A stretch of DNA of 64,000 bases, taken from positions 125,043-189,042 of the forward strand of contig JAKUHH010000094.1 in NCBI GenBank assembly GCA_022701365.1, given 5' to 3'. Under the pieces are notes generated by a model. That model ran no database searches. It had not been told where the DNA came from and saw only the letters and a list, made by a program, of their open reading frames with translations. How positions within the stretch are numbered: the stretch's first letter is position 1; the number at the start of each line of letters is the position of its first letter. Below, in pieces: positions 46,153 to 56,824 of the stretch. The translations under genes were made by a program, and so were the position numbers. The DNA comes from Mycocentrospora acerina (lineage: Eukaryota > Ascomycota > Dothideomycetes > Pleosporales).

Positions 46153-47353
46153 ATGTCTCTTAAGATCAGATCGGCCATTTTTGGCTTGCTAGCCTTGACC
46201 ACTCAACAAACAGCTAGCCAGTTGCTTGACAGCTTGCAGATCGAGTCCCGGGCAATGGGAGAGATCTATGAAGCAGCAAAGTCAGAGGGGCAGCCATTGA
46301 AAGTCTACTTTGGCGGAAGCTGTGAGCTTACATTTCCTATCACAATCTAGTATGTAGTTAACAATCTCTGTAGCCTCTCCAGCCAGTGATAACATCGTTG
46401 CTACTTTCAACGCGCAGTTTCCAGACATCAAGGTCAACCAGACAACTGGCTTTTCAAAATACCTAGATGCCCAAATTGACCGCGATTTCGCAGTGGGCAG
46501 GCCGTCCGTGGATGTTGCAATTCTACAAACAGTACAGGATTATACACGCTGGAATTTGCAAGGCAAGCTTTTAAACTACAAACCACCCACATTCAACGAC
46601 ATAAGCAACGAGCTCAAAGACTTGAATGGCGCCTATATACCTGTCAATATATGTAAACAATCCCCTACTGAAGAGTGTCGAGTATATAGCTGACGTTTTT
46701 TTCATACAGTCCAATTCGGTCCATTCTACTATGACTCCGCCAATGTCCCAGCGGAACGCATACCAAAAACGTACCTCGATGTTTTGGATCCGTACTGGAA
46801 AGGGAAAATGGCATTGGTCTATCCCAACGACGATGATGGTGTGTTGCACCTATTTTCGCTCATTATCAGCAAATATGGATTCCAATGGCTACAACGCTTG
46901 AATGAACAAGATGTTCAGTGGGTCCGGGGTGCTAATGCCGCCGCCACTGCGGTCGTAGATGGAATCAAAAATGGAAATTCCTCCCGTGTTTTGACATTCA
47001 CCGCCCTTAGCTTTTCCCCAGAAGCCCCGACGTTCCAAGTCCGCCAACCCGAAGCGCCCGAGCAATTCATGTCGTGGGGGCAGCTTCTCGGAATATTCTC
47101 AAGTACCAAGGCCCCAGAGAGTGCGAAACTTTTCGCCTCATGGATGGTGAGCCGAGAGTGGCAGGAGCGGTCCGCAAGTACCAGGCCAACGGTTCTCGAG
47201 TCCCTCAACGCAGCATCTGGGCACGCCATCACGGCAAACAACACTCAAATCACAAAATACATTTCCTTTATGCATGATAGAGCAAGTGTTGAGTGGTGGA
47301 GATTTCAGATAGAGTCAATCATTGGACTTGCACAGGGAAAATATCCCCTGTAG
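46153..47353 (+). CDS. Secreted type-2 periplasmic-binding-protein-like protein (ABC Fe3+/solute-binding family)
   Basis: Three exons (46153-46321, 46374-46652, 46710-47353) give 363 aa. A signal peptide (about residues 1-23) is followed by QIESRAMGEIYEAAKSEGQPLKVYFGGS, typical of extracellular solute-binding proteins. NIVATFNAQFPDIKVNQTTGFS, VDVAILQTVQDYTRW, YLDVLDPYWKGKMALVYPNDDDG and FASWMVSREWQE are further family blocks. In bacteria these proteins deliver Fe3+ or small organics to an ABC importer. Here no permease or ATPase gene is adjacent. Single copies occur in various ascomycetes and could scavenge ligands outside the cell; the ligand cannot be read from the sequence. Bacterial origin is likely but old, since the gene has two spliceosomal introns. 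It is the second-to-last intact gene before the AT-rich compartment. Confidence 0.85.
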
Positions 47354-48131
47354 AATAAAAAGTTATCTGGAAAACAAATTAGGACCATCTGTAGTCGTCT
47401 AATGGAATTAAGTTTAAGAGAAAAAGGAGTCAGCTTTTTTCTCTAGCTATAAGCTATTACTACTAAGGTAATATATAGTTAAAAAACAGGAGAGAATTAG
47501 CTTTGTTTTAAATCTAAAGAGATTATCTTAAATCCATTAGAAAACGCTACATTACTAATTTGCATACAGGTAGTACCTAATTTTGTTCTAGAACTTGCTG
47601 TTTTTATACTTTTAGGCTCTTCTTAGGAATGTAATATGAAGTTTTTATTTCCTGCTTCAAAATTGCGATTTTCTTTTACTTTACTTCTATCTTTTATGTT
47701 GGTAAGATAAAGGACATGTCTTTTCGTTCTCTTAATTACTTATAGTAATTATTTAATTTTCTTTTTCTTCTTAGCTTACAATGTTTTTCTCCTTAACCTT
47801 AATAAGTAATTAAAGGATTGTTATATTAAGGTTTCTTTGCAAGTTGAGAGTAATCAGCGTATTTACATATTTTAAATTTTAATTCAGTTAAATTCATTAT
47901 TTTTTTTCACTTTTTCTTGCTTTTGCGAAAAACATCGTGAGAGGTTACGTGCTTTGCTGGTGAGATTACTGTGTATTAATTTCAACTTAAAACCCAACTG
48001 CTTCCAAGTAGACTTTAAGTTATATCAACACATTGCATTTGAAAAAAATTGAGGATGCAAATTAACAGACAAGAATGAGTAAAATATATTACATGAGAAG
48101 CATGTAACATCTTGAATGCTTTGTTTTATGC
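47354..48131. other. AT-rich intergenic region
   Basis: 780 bp, strongly AT-rich compared with the rest of the gene compartment, with many TTA/TAA strings. It may be the decayed edge of an RIP-mutated repeat. No coding or RNA feature seen. Confidence 0.5.
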
Positions 48132-49100
48132 CTACTTATTAAGGGCTGTGTTTATAAACTTGATCTGCTCTGAAATGTTCTCTTCTAGCTTTTCACCAAA
48201 GTAGAGATCAAAATGCTCGCTCTCTTTAATGATAGATACAGTCTTTGGCTCACCAGCAGCAGCGAAAGCATCATATTGCGAGGATGTAGGCACTGTGACA
48301 TCGGAATCTGCAATCACCATCAATAGCGGTGTAGGTGAAATTCGGTGGATGAATGCCCGCGGCTCGAAGATCGAGATATTGAACACAGATTGTATTGTTA
48401 CTTCTGTTGCCCATGACTGCTTGCGTCGATTCAGTTCTGTTAGATAAGGAACTGTGTCTGATCCTCCCATGAGAGCTCCTGAGTCACCTCTCGCGGCGGC
48501 GTCTACCGATTCCGCAATGAGCTTGGTCATCCCAGGAGGATTACCAGACTTGATACTTATACGATCGGCGTACACGGCTGGGAAGTAGGTCTTTAAAAAA
48601 GGCTCAATGGCTTCTCCAGAAACGAACGGGACCTGTGTGACGACGGCCGCGATACGCTTATCGAATGCAGCAGCAAGTATACTGATCCCCCCACCCATGC
48701 TGCTGCCCCAATAGACTATCTTGAGTGGATCTATTTGTGGCAGCGTAATCACATAATCAAATGCGTCAGCATAGTCTAATGCTTGTCTGGTTGGATCGGT
48801 TTCGTTACGTGGAAAGCCGTCACTGGATCCCCAGTTGCGGTGATCGTAAATCAGGGTTGCGAAACCTGCATGGTAGAAACGCTCAGCGAAATCTGGGAGA
48901 AATTGTTCTTTGAGACCGCCGAACTGTAAGATGAACAGTTAATTATCTGCTTCTGTTTTGAAGTAGCATGGTGAACTATTTACCCCATGTGTCATTATAA
49001 TGCACGCCCTTTTTACTTCTCCAGGTGGATCATAGAAGAGTCCCCGTAATGTGACACCATCGACAGTGCGAAATTCAACATTCTTTGGAGTACAAGTCAT
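48132..49100 (-). CDS. Alpha/beta hydrolase, dienelactone-hydrolase/DUF1100-like
   Basis: Two exons (48984-49100, 48132-48923) give 302 aa; the 60-bp intron has donor GTAAAT and acceptor TTACAG. The N-terminus is NVEFRTVDGVTLRGLFYDPPGE, then IIMTHGFGGLKEQFLPDFAERFYHAGFATLIYDHRNWGSSDG. The nucleophile elbow is GSSMGG. The acid is probably Asp in MVIADSDVTVP and the base His in ESEHFDLYFG. It has no signal peptide and is probably cytosolic. Similar fungal proteins are often annotated as DltD-like or YcjY-type hydrolases and sit in accessory regions. The substrate is unknown. The gene is intact and directed toward the AT-rich spacer shared with the solute-binding protein. Confidence 0.88.
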
Positions 49101-50663
49101 CTTAAGAAACAGAGAATGATAGAATCTATCGATAAAAGAAGATATTTAAGATTCGGCGAGGAGTATTCTGATATGTCAATTGAGCAAAGCAAGATACTTG
49201 CTCCACTTTATACGCTGCTGTTGCTGATATTGATCATCGTCATGTCGGCTACCTCGGATAGCGTTCAACTCAGCCACCCAATTTCTTTCCCCTCAAAAGC
49301 ACGCTACGGAGTACCCTAATCGCCGTGTATTGACTGTAGCTACTTGCGGTGCCAGCTTCCAGGTGTCAGTAAGTGCAGTAAGGGAGGAAGACAGAATTAT
49401 GACGTTTTAGCAATTTCTAGCCATAAAAGCTGTATATTTCGATGCATTACAGCGAGTTTTGTCAAAATCAGAATGTTTGAACTAATACAATATTGTATAC
49501 CTATAATGAAAAGTCAAAGTCGAAATCAACTAATTTCATAGACAATACACCGGCCTCCAATCCTATTCCCTATCATGGCCTCCTTCGAGGTGCTAAATTG
49601 GTGCCGCAATACTATAGATCAACTCTATTTCTGACTACATAATGGACCATAGGAAGCTGTGCCTGAACGTGTCAATGGTCGAACAATACCTGACCTGTAG
49701 CAGGTACTCTTAGCGTATACTTAGGCAGACTTGCAACTGCCGTGGGAGAGGAACTCATTGTCAACAATATGAAATACGATCTAAGCGAACTCCGCTTACA
49801 ATTACGAGATGTTCCCGACTTGCTGATGCTGCAACATTACTCCTTCGACTCATTGACGCTACGATTGATATCAACCACCAGGAAAGGGCCTTTAAACCAA
49901 GAACACCTATATTATTTGTACACAGAAAATGACTTTCTAAGTAATAACATCGATGTACAAAAGGTATGAGCATGAGGGACATATCCCATTTTACATTTAG
50001 CAAAACTTTTGTTGAGGGCCAAGAGCAGTGGCGGTTTTTCTTTCATAATCGTCAACAAGTCGATTCCTATGCCAAGAGTAGGGTTATCTTCTTAACATAT
50101 ATGGCTACCCAAACTGCAATAGATGGTCTGGTGTAAATTGCGGAGCAAGCGATCAGATGGACAGATACCTGAGAAGTCGTGACAACTCCCGCGCATATGA
50201 ATTTGGCTAAGCCTAAGTGATATGTAGCGGATATCACATTAGCACGCAGTTTAAACAAGATTGTCAAGGTGGTGTGGTGCAAAAGCCTAGTCGATCGAGG
50301 CTACGCATTGATATCACATAACCAGGTTGAAAACGGCTTTTGGTTTGCTTAAAGTACTCATCCCTGGCAAGATAATGCAAGCTAGTGCAGAGTAAATGAA
50401 ATAAATGGGATCTCCGAAATTGACGCTCAACATTACAAAGAGATTCTAGGTTTCACCGGCATCCCACTGGCATCCCACCGGCATCCCACCAGTATCCTAC
50501 AGGTCCCGCTTGCGGCCCATAAATGGCTCATCATACACTAGTGTAATCTAACAGGTTTCCTTGATATAATATTTCAAGCATGCTCATTATGTGCTGGTTA
50601 TCGATAAATCTTTATCTTGAGAAGATCTACTTCTAAAATTTGACAAAACCAACACATACAAAT
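49101..50663. other. Gene-poor transition region with a short GGCATCCCAC repeat
   Basis: 1.6 kb between the last intact gene and the first LTR. Three to four copies of a 12-bp unit (GGCATCCCACCG) occur at about 50457-50500. Short open stretches have no recognisable product. Composition becomes progressively AT-rich. Confidence 0.4.
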
Positions 50664-50668
50664 TCTGA

Positions 50669-50953
50669 TATAACGACGCAGGTAAGGAGAGAGTGATCCA
50701 AATGGGGTCTGATTGTCCACAGCGAGGCATATGGGAGTGCTGGGATTAGAGGGTAAACTAAAGATACTATTCTCTACACCTATAGGTATTGTACAAAAGG
50801 ATACAGGAAAACTTCTTTACAAAGCTTTATAACCTGCAACCTTACATACTCCTTTTAGGATTGCTATCTAGGGCGATTACGAAACAGGCAGCTTTCAGAT
50901 AGGTGTCGGTTGACTTAGGGGCAATGATGGGATGTGACGTTGTGAACGTTACG
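50669..50953. mobile_element. Solo LTR of the TGTAACG gypsy family, with TCTGA target-site duplication
   Basis: 285 bp, alignable along its length with the LTRs at 52664, 60028 and 61385. It starts TATAACGACGCAGG (from TGTAACG) and ends GTGAACGTTACG. The flanks are TCTGA (50664-50668) and TCTGA (50954-50958), an intact 5-bp target-site duplication. No internal element sequence is attached. It is only lightly RIP-mutated. Confidence 0.88.
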
Positions 50954-51451
50954 TCTGACTCTTGTGAAACAATTGCCTCTCAGCAAATTCAGAATCTAAA
51001 AAGTATTTAAACAACAGCAGTAAACAATCCATAGATTCTTTGCTCTAGCGAGTTCTTTACTGCAATGAAATAATAGGCAAACCACCCTATTAGGAAAGCT
51101 ATTTGCAGAGAAAAACAACAACAAAAAAACATAAAAAATACACAAAACACAGAAAAATAAACTTAACTTAGCAGGTTAGCTAGAAGGATAGAAAAACACT
51201 CTAATATAGAGGAAATATTAATCCTACTAGCAAAGCTGTAGAGTAAGCCTGCAGACTCTTATGCTACTATCTATATATCTAGAGAAAACAAAGAAGAGAC
51301 TGCAAAAGCTTACTAATGCTAGTTACTACAAAAACATAAAAAATAATAACAAAAAAATTAGACAATCCTAGCTGCTGCTACTACTGCTAGAAATAGCAAT
51401 AGCAATAGTAGTACTACTACTACTACTACTACTACTACTAGGCTAGCTTAA

Positions 51452-51880
51452 CCTATCTTGCTATACACAGACAGGTTAAAACAGGGAGAAGAGACTGCAG
51501 CAGGCTATTGTTAAATAGACCTGCTAAGTCTTAATTACCTGCAGGCAAAAAGCTTTAACTTAAGAGAAAGCCTAGAAATAATAGACGCTAAGCTATATGC
51601 TATTTTTAGAGTATTAAGCAACTTAGTACTGCAAGAGCTTTTTGCAGAAACTATCTATATTTTTATAGACAGCTAAGCAGCTCTAAAAAGACTGCAAAGC
51701 TCTGCATTAAAAGGAGGACAAAAAATTAGCTATCTAATTACTAGGCTGTGTAGGACACTAGTATAATAAGGAAATAGAGTAGATTTTAAGTAGATTCTAG
51801 GCTACTAAAAAATTAAAGGAAATAACTATACTAATAAGCTAGCTAAGGCAGGCCTAAAGTATACAAAAATAGAAGAGGTT
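51452..51880 (+). pseudogene. RNase H domain of the Tad-like LINE, degenerate
   Basis: In one plus frame the sequence reads YTDRLKQGEETAAGYC, stop, then NLRESLEIIDAKLYAIFRVL, FIDS, AALKRLQSSALKGGQKI and KIKGNNYTNKLAKAGLK. These are the type-I RNase H blocks (TDGS, E-DAELYAI, DSQAAL, GH-KIKGNDYADKLA) seen in Tad/I-clade LINEs. G-to-A changes (D to N, W to stop) mark RIP. Several stops interrupt the frame, so it cannot be functional. Confidence 0.85.
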
Positions 51881-52138
51881 GCTACTACTTTAAGCTATCT
51901 AAATAGAAAGCTAAAAGAAGAAATAACCTTATAATAGCAAGAGAGCTAGTAATAAGCTAAGGAAAAAGAAAGAGGAAAAAGCTATAATAGTAACACTAAA
52001 AGGCAACCTAAGTTTACTCTTAAAGCTAAGCCTTTACTATTTCTTAAGCAAATTACAGCAGCTTACTATTAGCTTAAGCTAAGAAAAGGCTTCTTTAAAG
52101 CTTTTTCTAGAGCAATAGGCAAAGACAAAAAAAGAGCA

Positions 52139-52330
52139 TGTTTTAGTAGCTGCAACGTGTTGCAAATACCTAAGCACCTGCTCTTACATTGTAAACACTA
52201 CAATCTAGAGAGAAAACAGATGCAGAAAGAGATAGGCAGGCTAACATTAGCTGCTATCTTTAACACTAAAACAGGACAAACAGCACTGCTTAAATTTCTG
52301 CAAAAAACAGAAATAGCAACAGCTAGGTAG
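52139..52330 (+). pseudogene. C-terminal zinc-motif tail of LINE ORF2
   Basis: The frame reads CFSSCNVLQIPKHLLLHC, then KHYNLERKQMQKEI and TALLKFLQKTEIATAR before stop TAG at 52328-52330. A CxxxC...HxxxxC motif at the ORF2 end is characteristic of these LINEs. The C-terminal 60 codons are open. Confidence 0.75.
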
Positions 52331-52368
52331 CTGCTAGCTGCAGGAGCTCTAGACTAGAAGATATTACA

Positions 52369-52560
52369 ATGTACAACAGGGGCCTAGCAACAGGCCTCAG
52401 CAACGCGCAACAGGGGGCTAGCAATAGCCTGCAAACAATGTGCAACAGGGGCCTAGCAATAGGCCTCTGCAACGTGCAACAGGGGGCTAGCAATAGCCTG
52501 CAAACAACGTGCAACAGGGGCCTAGCAAGAGGCCTCTACAACACACAAAAACAACAAATA
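52369..52560. repeat. Tandem hairpin repeats (CAACAGGGGCCTAGCAAYAGGCCTC) in the LINE 3' UTR
   Basis: Five alternating units of about 32-34 bp, each with a GGCCTAGCAAxAGGCC-type inverted repeat or the variant GGGGCTAGCAATAGCC. The same motif builds the array at 63011-63470. Confidence 0.85.
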
Positions 52561-52663
52561 GCAACAGCCTAGACAGCTGCCTGCTGCAGGAGCCTTAACC
52601 TAAAGGCCTACTACAACAAAATAGACATGCTAGAGAAATGAACTATTGTTAGAAAGCCACGTA

Positions 52664-52951
52664 TGTAACGACGCAGGTTATAAGAGAGTGATCCGAATGG
52701 GGTCCGAAGTGGCCACTACTGGGCATATAGGAGTGCTAGGACTAGAGGGTAAACTAAAGATACTATTCTCTACACCTATAGGTCTTATATAAAAGGATAC
52801 AGAAAAACTACTCTATAAAGCTACACAGACTGCCCCCCTTATATATCCCTTCCTAAGGTTACTATCTAAGGCAAGTATAAATTAGGTAGCTATTAGATAG
52901 GTGTTAGTTAACTTAAGGGTAATAATAAGATGTAACATTATAAATGTTACA
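52664..52951 (-). repeat. LTR (3' LTR of the minus-strand gypsy element)
   Basis: 288 bp, TGTAACGACGCAGG ... AAATGTTACA. The second half is heavily RIP-mutated relative to the copy at 60028-60315. Confidence 0.88.
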
Positions 52952-53399
52952 CTACCTCCCCCCTCTATATAAGCAAAAAAAGTCCCTTTTTGCAGAGTTG
53001 TCTTTTATCTGTATAAGGGAGAGAGAGAAGAAAGAGTAAAGTAAGGTTTAGACAGCGTCTAGGTTTTCTTTCTCTTATCCTTGTAAAACCCCTTTTATCT
53101 AAAGTTTATATTACTCCCCTTCTTTTACCTTTCTTTATAGTATAAGTCTATATCTTATCTAAATATATCCTTTTCTATGTTTAACTCTTATTTACACTTT
53201 ACTGCAAGGTAATCTTTAATAATATTTTAATATTTACCTTAAAAAAAAACATTTTCTTTATTATTGCCCTAATAATTATCTCTTTTACCTTAAGACAGGT
53301 TCTTATATATTAAGGCTTTCTCTCTAAAATCTTAATCTCCTTAGTAGTTAGGCTTAACGTTTTTTATACGTATCCTTTGTTAAGCCTTTTTAGTAGTAT

Positions 53400-53600
53400 T
53401 TTGCTAATAAGTATAGCAAAACCACAATCACAACCACAACTACGACCACAACCACAACAGCAGCAGCAACAACAACACCAGCAGCGCCAGCAGCAGCACT
53501 AGCAACACCAGCAACACCAGCAGCACCAGCAACACCAGCAGCACCAGCAACACCAGCAGCACCAGCACCCGCACCCGCACCCGCACCACCACCACCACCA
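53400..53600. repeat. CAA/CAG/CAC-rich imperfect microsatellite leader
   Basis: ACAACCACAACAGCAGCAGCAACACCAGCAGCACCAGCAACACC-like sequence ending in CACCACCACCATG. A homologous, more mutated copy lies at about 62080-62270. It precedes the antisense ORF of the element. Confidence 0.8.
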
Positions 53601-54336
53601 TGCCAATCCCTGTTCCCCCTAGCGCCCTCCTAGTAGCCTTCTAGGTTATCTACATGCAGTGCGTGTAGGCTGTTGCCTGTAGGCAATTTGTTAAGTTTAT
53701 ATTTTATTTAGTAGTATTAAAGAAATGCTGCTATTGCATAAAGCAGAATAAGAAGTATAATCTAGTAAGTATCTGTATTCTATCTTATAGTCTTTAGTGC
53801 TAATTTCTTAATAAGTGCTGTTATATATTAGACCTAAGTTTAAGTCCTTCTAGCAGGCCTTAAACTTATAAGCTAACTCTGTTTATAGCAGTATTAATAA
53901 TAAAGAAGAGATAGATATAGTTAGAGAGCTTGCTGCTAAAGCAGCCTATTAGCTAGTAATATATATGCAGGTAGCTAACTCTTAAGTTACTAGTATAACT
54001 ACAGTAGAGGTTATACTTATATATTATTAGTTAATAGAGAAAGAGGTTTAGTCCTTGCAGGCAGAGTTAGGGGAGATTTAGGGGGTAGTAGTAGGCATAA
54101 GGGCTGTAATAGAGGTAATAGGGGGGAGGATAGAGGAGATAGCAGCAAGGATAGCAGAGATAGCAGCAGCGTTAGAGAAGGGGGGTTAGGGCAGAGGCAG
54201 TAGGGGTAAGGTAGTTGTTAGTAGTAAGGAGGACATAGTGCAGTCTTAGGGAGAGAGCAAGCTAACAGAGGTTAACAAAGATGCAGCAATAAGTAGCGCC
54301 TAAACTGTATCTAAGTTAGGTCTGTTAGCTAGCGTA
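53600..54336 (+). pseudogene. Antisense accessory ORF remnant inside the gypsy element
   Basis: Starts ATG at 53600 (MPIPVPPSALLVAF) and then has stops. A cysteine cluster KKCCYCIKQNKKYNLVSICIL at about 53725-53790 resembles a short zinc motif. Farther on, in another frame, is a coiled-coil-like stretch (KEEIDIVRELAAKAAY ... SLQAELGEI ... GGRIEEIAARIAEIAAALEKGG). It runs opposite to gag-pol. The second copy at 62269 begins MPVLTPISALLAAF, so the ORF belongs to the family and not to one chance insertion. Function unknown. Confidence 0.55.
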
Positions 54337-54459
54337 TAATATATGTATTTATAAATAGGAATTATAATCCCTAGCTTAATTATCTTTTAGATATAATATA
54401 TCTTCTACTTTGTCTTTTTAAGCCTATAACTAGCTCTTTAGTCCTTATAGTAGGCCTAG

Positions 54460-54960
54460 CTTTTCTAGATACTTTTTATAGAATGCTCTTAGCTTATAGA
54501 GGGATCTTATAAAATTTAAAGCTTTATACTAAATAAAGTCTAGATTATATCTAACTTAGCTAACTTAATATTTTAGTGTAGATTAATATACTTTACTAGT
54601 AAGTATCTCTTCTACCTCTTACTCTTCTATACTATAAATTAGGCTTCTAAAGGGCTTTAGTACTTCTTATTTTAGTAAAAGATCTTAAAGATCTTTGCAT
54701 AAGACATTTAGTGCAAAGATATTATAGATAAGGGAACCTAAAAGTAACTTTAACTAATATAAGTAGCTAACCTATTCTAGTACTCTAAAGGGTCTTTCTT
54801 ATTATGTAGATAGCTTTTAGCTAGGCCTTATATTAGTTAGGTTCTTAGTAGACAGATATACTATATTCTCTACTTGCTAATCTACTAGTTATTAGTGCCT
54901 GTTAATTACAGCTTATATTTAGACCTAGGCTTTTTCTATATTATCTTTAGCTTATTACTA
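54460..54960 (-). pseudogene. Integrase C-terminal and chromodomain remnant
   Basis: The minus-strand frame reads VENIVYLSTKNLTNIRPS-KLS, then GPFRVLE-like and YSIEE-EVEEILTSKVYRSTLKYQVSWVRY-like stretches. This is the GPY/F module followed by the chromodomain of chromoviral integrases. It is broken by RIP stops. Confidence 0.75.
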
Positions 54961-56050
54961 GGCATTATACATGCAGGTTATTAGTGCAAAGGTATTTTAG
55001 TAGTTAATTTTATTAAATTGTTTAGCAGAGGGTATAGGGCTCTCTTAGTTCTAACTCTATCTAAGTTTGCTACTAAAAAAGAGCTAATATAAGGCTATCC
55101 TTATAGCACTGTAAGGGAGAGTTATTTAAGCACAGTTAATTAAAAGTAAAAGGTTACTCTAGTTGTCTTAGTAAAAGGATATAAAAGGCTATAATCTCTA
55201 ATTAATGTACTTATTTATAATCTCTGTTTAGCTATTAGTCCCCTTATAATAAGTAGTAGAAAGCTTAACCTTTACACCTATAATTTAGCAGAACTCTAAC
55301 TAGAAACTTAAAATAAATTAGAGACTATAGTCTAATACAATTATGTCTAGAGTATGTCTAAAACAGTATACTTATTAGATAAACAGGTTTACTATGCCTT
55401 AGGTATTAATTATCTTATAACAAGAGATAGTAATAGCCTATTTAGACAGTTAATTAATAATTACTATAATTTAGTTATACCTAGCTTAATCCTTTAGGAA
55501 GTCTTTAAAATTAATACACAGGTGCTGCATTAGTCTTTTAGGGATAAGTAACAGGTAAAAGTAACCTAAGAGACAGGACTGTCTTAGATAACCTCTATAA
55601 TAAGCAACGCAGTTTTGCACATACTGTTAACAACTAGCTTCTATACCTTTCTAATAGTACTATTAGGCTAGTAACTAATAAGTCTTCTTAGAGCTAAGGT
55701 GTGCTGTAGAAATTTAATTATACACCTTATAAATAAGCTAAGTATATAAGAAAAAATCTCTAGATAAGCAGAGTTAATCTTAGTAAAGTAAGAGTCTGTT
55801 ACTAATCTAATAGTTATCTAGTAACTTTGCTTATTATTCTTTAAAGGCTAACTAATTTTCTTAGAGAACTATATTTATTAGTTCTAAAGAGTTAAAATCT
55901 ATAGAGGTTATATTAGGGTGTAAGATATTAATAGATACTATCTGTTAAACTTAAGTTTAGAGGTAAGTCTAGACTAGATTAGTATTAATTTAGTTATAAA
56001 GACAATAGGGTCTAAGTAAGACTTATAATTAGTTGTCTTCTTAGGCTAAC
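54961..56050 (-). pseudogene. Integrase region of the gypsy element, degenerate
   Basis: Located between RNase H and the chromodomain, the expected place for the integrase zinc-binding and catalytic core. The sequence is too RIP-damaged for me to align residues with confidence, and the call rests on position. Confidence 0.5.
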
Positions 56051-56619
56051 TTTAATTAGCTTAGGTCTTGCTCTTGTTAGCTAAGGATATTAGCCCTTTT
56101 ATTATTCTTGCCTAGTGTATACTTAATTTAGAAGTTAAAAGGCACTAGAGCTTTAGACTATTAAGCTTGCCTAGCATTAAGTACCTTAGTAGTTATAAAG
56201 TATTCTAAGGCACAGTAGTCTAAAAGTACTAGGACTTAAGTCTAAACTAAAGTTAGTTTAGCCCTCTATTTTAAGAAAGCCTGTAGAATAGCAAAAAGTT
56301 CCTTATTATATATTTCCTAATTAAGTTTAGCTCTAGATAAGACCTTACTATAAAAGGCAACTAGGTACTATTTATTATTATAGTGTTTTTGTAACAAAAC
56401 TCCTGCTGCTATGCTGTTAGACGCGTCTATTTTAATCCTAGTGTTGTACTTAGGCTTAAAATAGTACAGGGTTAGTATAGCTAAAAGGGCAGTTTTAAAG
56501 AGATAAAAAGCCTCCTTGCACTCTAGAGTCTATATAAAAGGTATTATAAAGCTCTGTAGTGCAATAAGGGGTTTTATAACCTATAAAAACCTAGCAATAA
56601 ATTAGCAGTAAAAACTAGT
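56051..56619 (-). pseudogene. RNase H domain of the gypsy element, degenerate
   Basis: Minus-strand frame: NFY-FIARF, KPLIAL, TLECKEAFYLFKTALLAILTLYYF, TRIKIDASNSIAAGVLLQKH, LVAFYSKVLSRAKLN-EIYNKELFAIL. The TDAS of gypsy RNase H appears as IDAS; stops replace Trp and Gln. Confidence 0.82.
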
Positions 56620-56624
56620 AAAAC

Positions 56625-56819
56625 TGTAACGACTAAGCACGTGCACAGTCAACGTGGCTTACCTCGCTTATAGCATCTAGTCGGCAAAGTCTAGATCTAG
56701 CACTATATATATTATACTACACATAGAATACTTGCTTAAGTATTCTTGTGCTTACCTTTTGGTATAAGTGGGGTTATTGCGTAGTATCAATAGCAAGGGC
56801 AGGGCGCCTGACCATTACA
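56625..56819. mobile_element. 195-bp solo LTR of a second family, unmutated, nested in the gypsy pol gene
   Basis: Starts TGTAACGACTAAGCACGTGC and ends GCGCCTGACCATTACA. It is flanked by AAAAC (56620-56624) and AAAAC (56820-56824), a perfect 5-bp target-site duplication. It is CpG-containing and GC-balanced inside TA-rich RIP-mutated DNA. It splits the pol frame between FLGF and NFY. Confidence 0.85.
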
Positions 56820-56824
56820 AAAAC

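Larger units (their letters stand above)
50990..52663 (+). mobile_element. 3' part of a Tad-like non-LTR retrotransposon (LINE), RIP-mutated
   Basis: Plus-strand remnants of the ORF2 3' end (RNase H, zinc motif) are followed by a repeat-rich 3' UTR. The 5' boundary is not defined. The right end is cut by the LTR at 52664. Its 3' UTR (about 52560-52660) matches the tails at 60330 and 63490. Confidence 0.8.
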
